Shown piece by piece: positions 61,251-64,000 of a stretch of DNA of 64,000 nucleotides. A program made the translations under genes and the position numbers. Source of the stretch: Gossypium raimondii (Eukaryota > Streptophyta > Magnoliopsida > Malvales > Malvaceae); NCBI RefSeq assembly GCF_025698545.1, contig NC_068576.1, forward strand, positions 14,578,028-14,642,027, given 5' to 3'. The notes below the pieces were generated by a model, which searched no databases, had not been told where the DNA came from, and saw only the letters and a program-made list of their open reading frames with translations. Within the stretch, counting starts at the first letter, position 1; the number at the start of each line of letters is the position of its first letter.

Positions 61251-63096
61251 CCTTTCCAACTGTCAATTGCAGACCCATCTCTGTGGTCTTTGATATTCTC
61301 GGCATCGGGATCTTGTTCCCCTCCCGGATGAATGTTGCATTTACGAACTCCAAGGAACGGAAAGAGCATTCGATTGCATCATCGCTCGTTTCCAGATAAG
61401 GCGCATCGTTGGTTACAGATGCAATGATATCTTCTTCAGCATCTATCGTTACAACCCTGCTTTCTGACACCAGCTTCAGTTTTTGATGTAACGATGACGG
61501 TACCGCACCTGCTGAATGAATCCACGGCCTTCCTAATAGGCAACTGTAAGAAGGCTTGATGTCCATAACTAAGAAGTCCACCTCATAAATAGTTGGGCCA
61601 ATTAACAAGGGAATGTCAATTCTTCCCATGACCCTCCTTTCAGTACCATTAAATGCTCGAACCACGTTCTCACACGACTTCATGTGCGACCTATCCACCG
61701 GTAGCCTGTTGAGCGTGGATAGGGGCAATACATTTAATGCCGATCCATTGTCTACCAGAACTCCCGGTAATATACACCCTTTACACATTGCAGTGATGTG
61801 TAAAGCTCTAGTAGATCCCATACCCCCAGGTGGTATTTCGTCATCGCTGAAAGAAATGAAGTGATCAGCGCTTATATTACCGACCAGTCGATCCAACTTG
61901 TTAATAGAGATATCGTCGGCCACATAAGTTTCATTTAGCACCTTCAGTAGTGCATTCCGATGTCCCTCCGAGTTCAGGAGTAAAGCTAGCACAGATATGT
62001 GAGCTGGTTGTTTGTGCAGCTGTTCCACAACGCTATACTCGCTATGCTTTATGAACTTCAAGAACTCTCTAGCTTCCTCCTCTCTGATTAGTTCATTGAC
62101 CAACAATTCGGATTCAACCACATTCTTCTTCTTTTCAACTGAAGTTTCTTCTCTTATTGGCTCTACTCGTGCTTTTATCTGTTCGTAGTGTCTTCCTTCA
62201 TCCTGTTCCTCTTTATTGATTACATCCTCCTTCTCCGGGATTGTCACATTACAATCGTAATTCCAAAGAACCCTCCTGTTATCCTTATATGCAAACACAA
62301 CTGGTTTTTGAATGATTACTTTTGGTGTTATTCGTGCCCCAATCTCACTGTTCTGAGGTCGCGAGATGATGACCACAGGACGGTTAGCCTTCGGGACCCC
62401 CAATGCCAACTCTGATGCGCATACATAACTCTCCTCTTGAACACCTTCACAGAATTCCACCTCCCTATTATCCATCATACCTTGTATCAGGGCTCTGAAC
62501 CCCGTACACTCCTGGATTTCATGCCCCACTTCATGGTGGAACTCACAGTAGTTCTCCCTCTCTTCACAACTTTCTTCTGAGACAATTAGTCCCCTTTTCA
62601 CCATCTCCTTCCAAACCCATCTCAAAGGAGTTTTTACATCCGCAATGTCTGCCTTGATTCTTCTGTCTTCACTCACCATATTTACCCCACCATCAGTGTG
62701 ATTCGGTAATGGGTTTTCTACCTTGGTCAAGTCATCAAACTTAACGACACCCATGCCAATGAGCCTTTCAACCAACTTCTTAAAGGCCGTACAATTTTCT
62801 ATAGAATGCCCTGTTATTCCCGCATGATAGTCGCACTGTGCATTCGCATCGTACCATTTGGGATACGGGGGTTGCAAGGGCTTCAGATAGAAAGGGGAAA
62901 CTACGTGTGCGTCGAATAAATTTCGGTATAGTTCCCTGTACGACATAGGAATTGGTGTGAATTGGGGCCTCTCAGTATTTCGCCTTGTACCGACCTCCTG
63001 TCTCGACGAGCTTTGCTGATTGGCAACCACCTTTCTTGGCTGACTCACTGTTACTGACTTCGAGTAACCATTGTTGTACATGCCCGCGTTGTTCAC
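61189..63096 (-). pseudogene. Tat polyprotein: gag C-terminus and aspartic protease
   Basis: A 635-codon open frame. It has two zinc-knuckle-like motifs, CDYHAGITGHSIENC (about residue 88) and CEFHHEVGHEIQEC (about residue 187), a charged linker, and a retropepsin domain with VDNGSALNVLP and SYSCLLGRPWIHSAG. The active-site triad is DNG rather than DTG/DSG, which I recall as common in plant elements of this group. It is out of frame with gag at its start and with the downstream linker at its end. Confidence 0.8.
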
Positions 63097-63902
63097 CTCG
63101 TTTTCCTTCCTCTTCGAGGCCGATCTTCTGTGACTCTCTCCTGCATCAATCTTCCCACTCTGATGGCGTTCTCAATCATCTCACCATTCACGACTATGTC
63201 AGGAAAGTTTTTTGTGGCACTTCCTAACATATGTGTAATGAACGGTGCCTTCAGGGTGTTAATGAACAACATGGTCATTTCCTTTTCCAAGAGCGGCGGC
63301 TGAACCTGGACCGCAACCTCCCTCCATCTCTGTGCGTACTGCCTGAAGCTTTCACTCGGCTTCTTCTCCATGTTTTGAAGGGTGATTCTATCAGGAGCCA
63401 TGTCTGTAACATGACTATATTGTTTCATGAACGATTGTGCCAAGTCCCTCCATGAACCAATCGTGGCACGACTCAACTGATTGTACCATTTGGATGCTGC
63501 CCCTACAAGGCTGTCTTGGAAACAGTGTATCAGGAGTTGGTCGTTGTTAACATATCCCGTCATTCGTCTGCAGAACATGGTGATGTGAGCTTCTGGGCAG
63601 CTTGTCACATTGTACTTTTCGAACTCAAGCATCTTAAACTTATGAGGGAGCACTAAGTCCGGAACTAAGCTCAGCTCTTTGGCATCAGTGCCTCGATAAC
63701 TTTTAGCAACCTCCATTGCCTTGAACTTCTCCTCGAGCCACTTGCATCTTTCCTCTAACTGTTTCAGTAACTCCTCCTTCATTCTTTCCTTCTCAACCAC
63801 TTCATCAAAGTCAGGAATGACAGAGTTAACAGGATTATTTTCAAGATTAGATCCCGGTCCAGCTTGGAAGCTCGAAACACCAGCCCGAAACTGCTGCGGC
63901 AT
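63093..63902 (-). pseudogene. Tat polyprotein: gag capsid region
   Basis: An open frame of 269 codons starting at MPQQFRAG. It contains the retrotransposon-gag capsid motifs YVNDQLLIHCFQDSLVGAA, SKWYNQL and TLQNMEKKPSESFRQYAQRWRE. It ends RRGRKTR at 63093 by frameshift into the next frame. An in-frame TGA lies a few codons upstream of the ATG, so the true N terminus, expected further right, is also damaged or in another frame. Confidence 0.8.
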
Positions 63903-64000
63903 GATAGTGACAGTTGATTTGCGCGGGTATTCAGCTTGAGTTCACGTACGTAGAGGGGTGAAACCTGGAGGATAAAGAGGTTCATCATCCTTTCCCTTTT

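Larger units (their letters stand above)
52449..64000 (-). mobile_element. Tat-lineage Ty3/gypsy retrotransposon, 5' end beyond the window
   Basis: In minus-strand order: gag (63902), gag C-terminus and protease, RT, RNase H, second archaeal-type RNase H, integrase (ending 57169), a 3' UTR with minisatellite, a polypurine tract, and the 3' LTR (54995-52449). The order RT-RH-aRH-INT, with the extra RNase H before integrase, is the mark of the Tat lineage. The coding region carries at least six disabling changes yet is otherwise well preserved, so insertion is fairly recent. The plus-strand left flank is CCTAA (52444-52448); the same 5 bp should follow the 5' LTR to the right of this window. 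Confidence 0.88.

Overview
The window is plant nuclear DNA, most likely cotton (Gossypium) or a close Malvaceae relative. The evidence is five intron-rich or single-exon dicot genes with consensus GT-AG splice sites, an AT-rich background, and gypsy LTRs that begin TGTAAYR..., end GGTGTTACA and carry clusters of CACACGCCCGTGTGG-like palindromes, which I recall as abundant in cotton. The species call is inference; the gene and repeat calls come from reading the sequence.

Layout. 1-2126 is the 5' part of a gypsy LTR on the minus strand, cut by the window edge. 2555-3739 is a Mutator-like non-autonomous element with long inverted repeats and a near-perfect 9-bp target duplication. The genic block follows: a single-exon MAPKKK19/20/21-type kinase (4123-5175, +), a three-exon LEA_2 / companion-of-cellulose-synthase-like membrane protein (6616-7780, -) and a 15-exon nicotinate phosphoribosyltransferase (9636-15553, -). 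A repeat island (about 17-26.2 kb) separates these from a five-exon SPATULA/ALCATRAZ-type bHLH factor (27160-29190, -) and a five-exon MBR/RHG1A-type RING-H2 E3 ligase (31434-33589, -). From about 37 kb to the right edge everything I recognise is repeat: a LINE remnant, two solo gypsy LTRs, a duplicated LTR-plus-flank block carrying a hAT MITE, copia LTR remnants, and a large, recently decayed Tat-lineage gypsy element (52449 to beyond 64000, -) with LTR, polypurine tract, 3'-UTR minisatellite and a broken gag-pro-RT-RH-aRH-INT polyprotein.

The genes do not form a pathway. The kinase acts in MAPK signalling, the LEA_2 protein at the membrane/cellulose-synthase interface, NAPRT in the Preiss-Handler route to NAD, the bHLH in carpel and fruit patterning, and the RING protein in ubiquitination. 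The order MAPKKK - NAPRT - SPT-type bHLH matches a conserved Arabidopsis neighbourhood as I remember it (At4g36950, At4g36940, At4g36930), so the genic part looks like an ancestral syntenic block expanded by transposons.

No undescribed defence or metabolic system was found. The most informative observations concern repeat structure: three complete solo LTRs with perfect 5-bp target duplications; a duplicated block in which one copy preserves the empty sites for both a solo LTR and a hAT element; a tiny poly-A insertion with a 19-bp target duplication; and a higher-order minisatellite in the 3' UTR of the Tat element.
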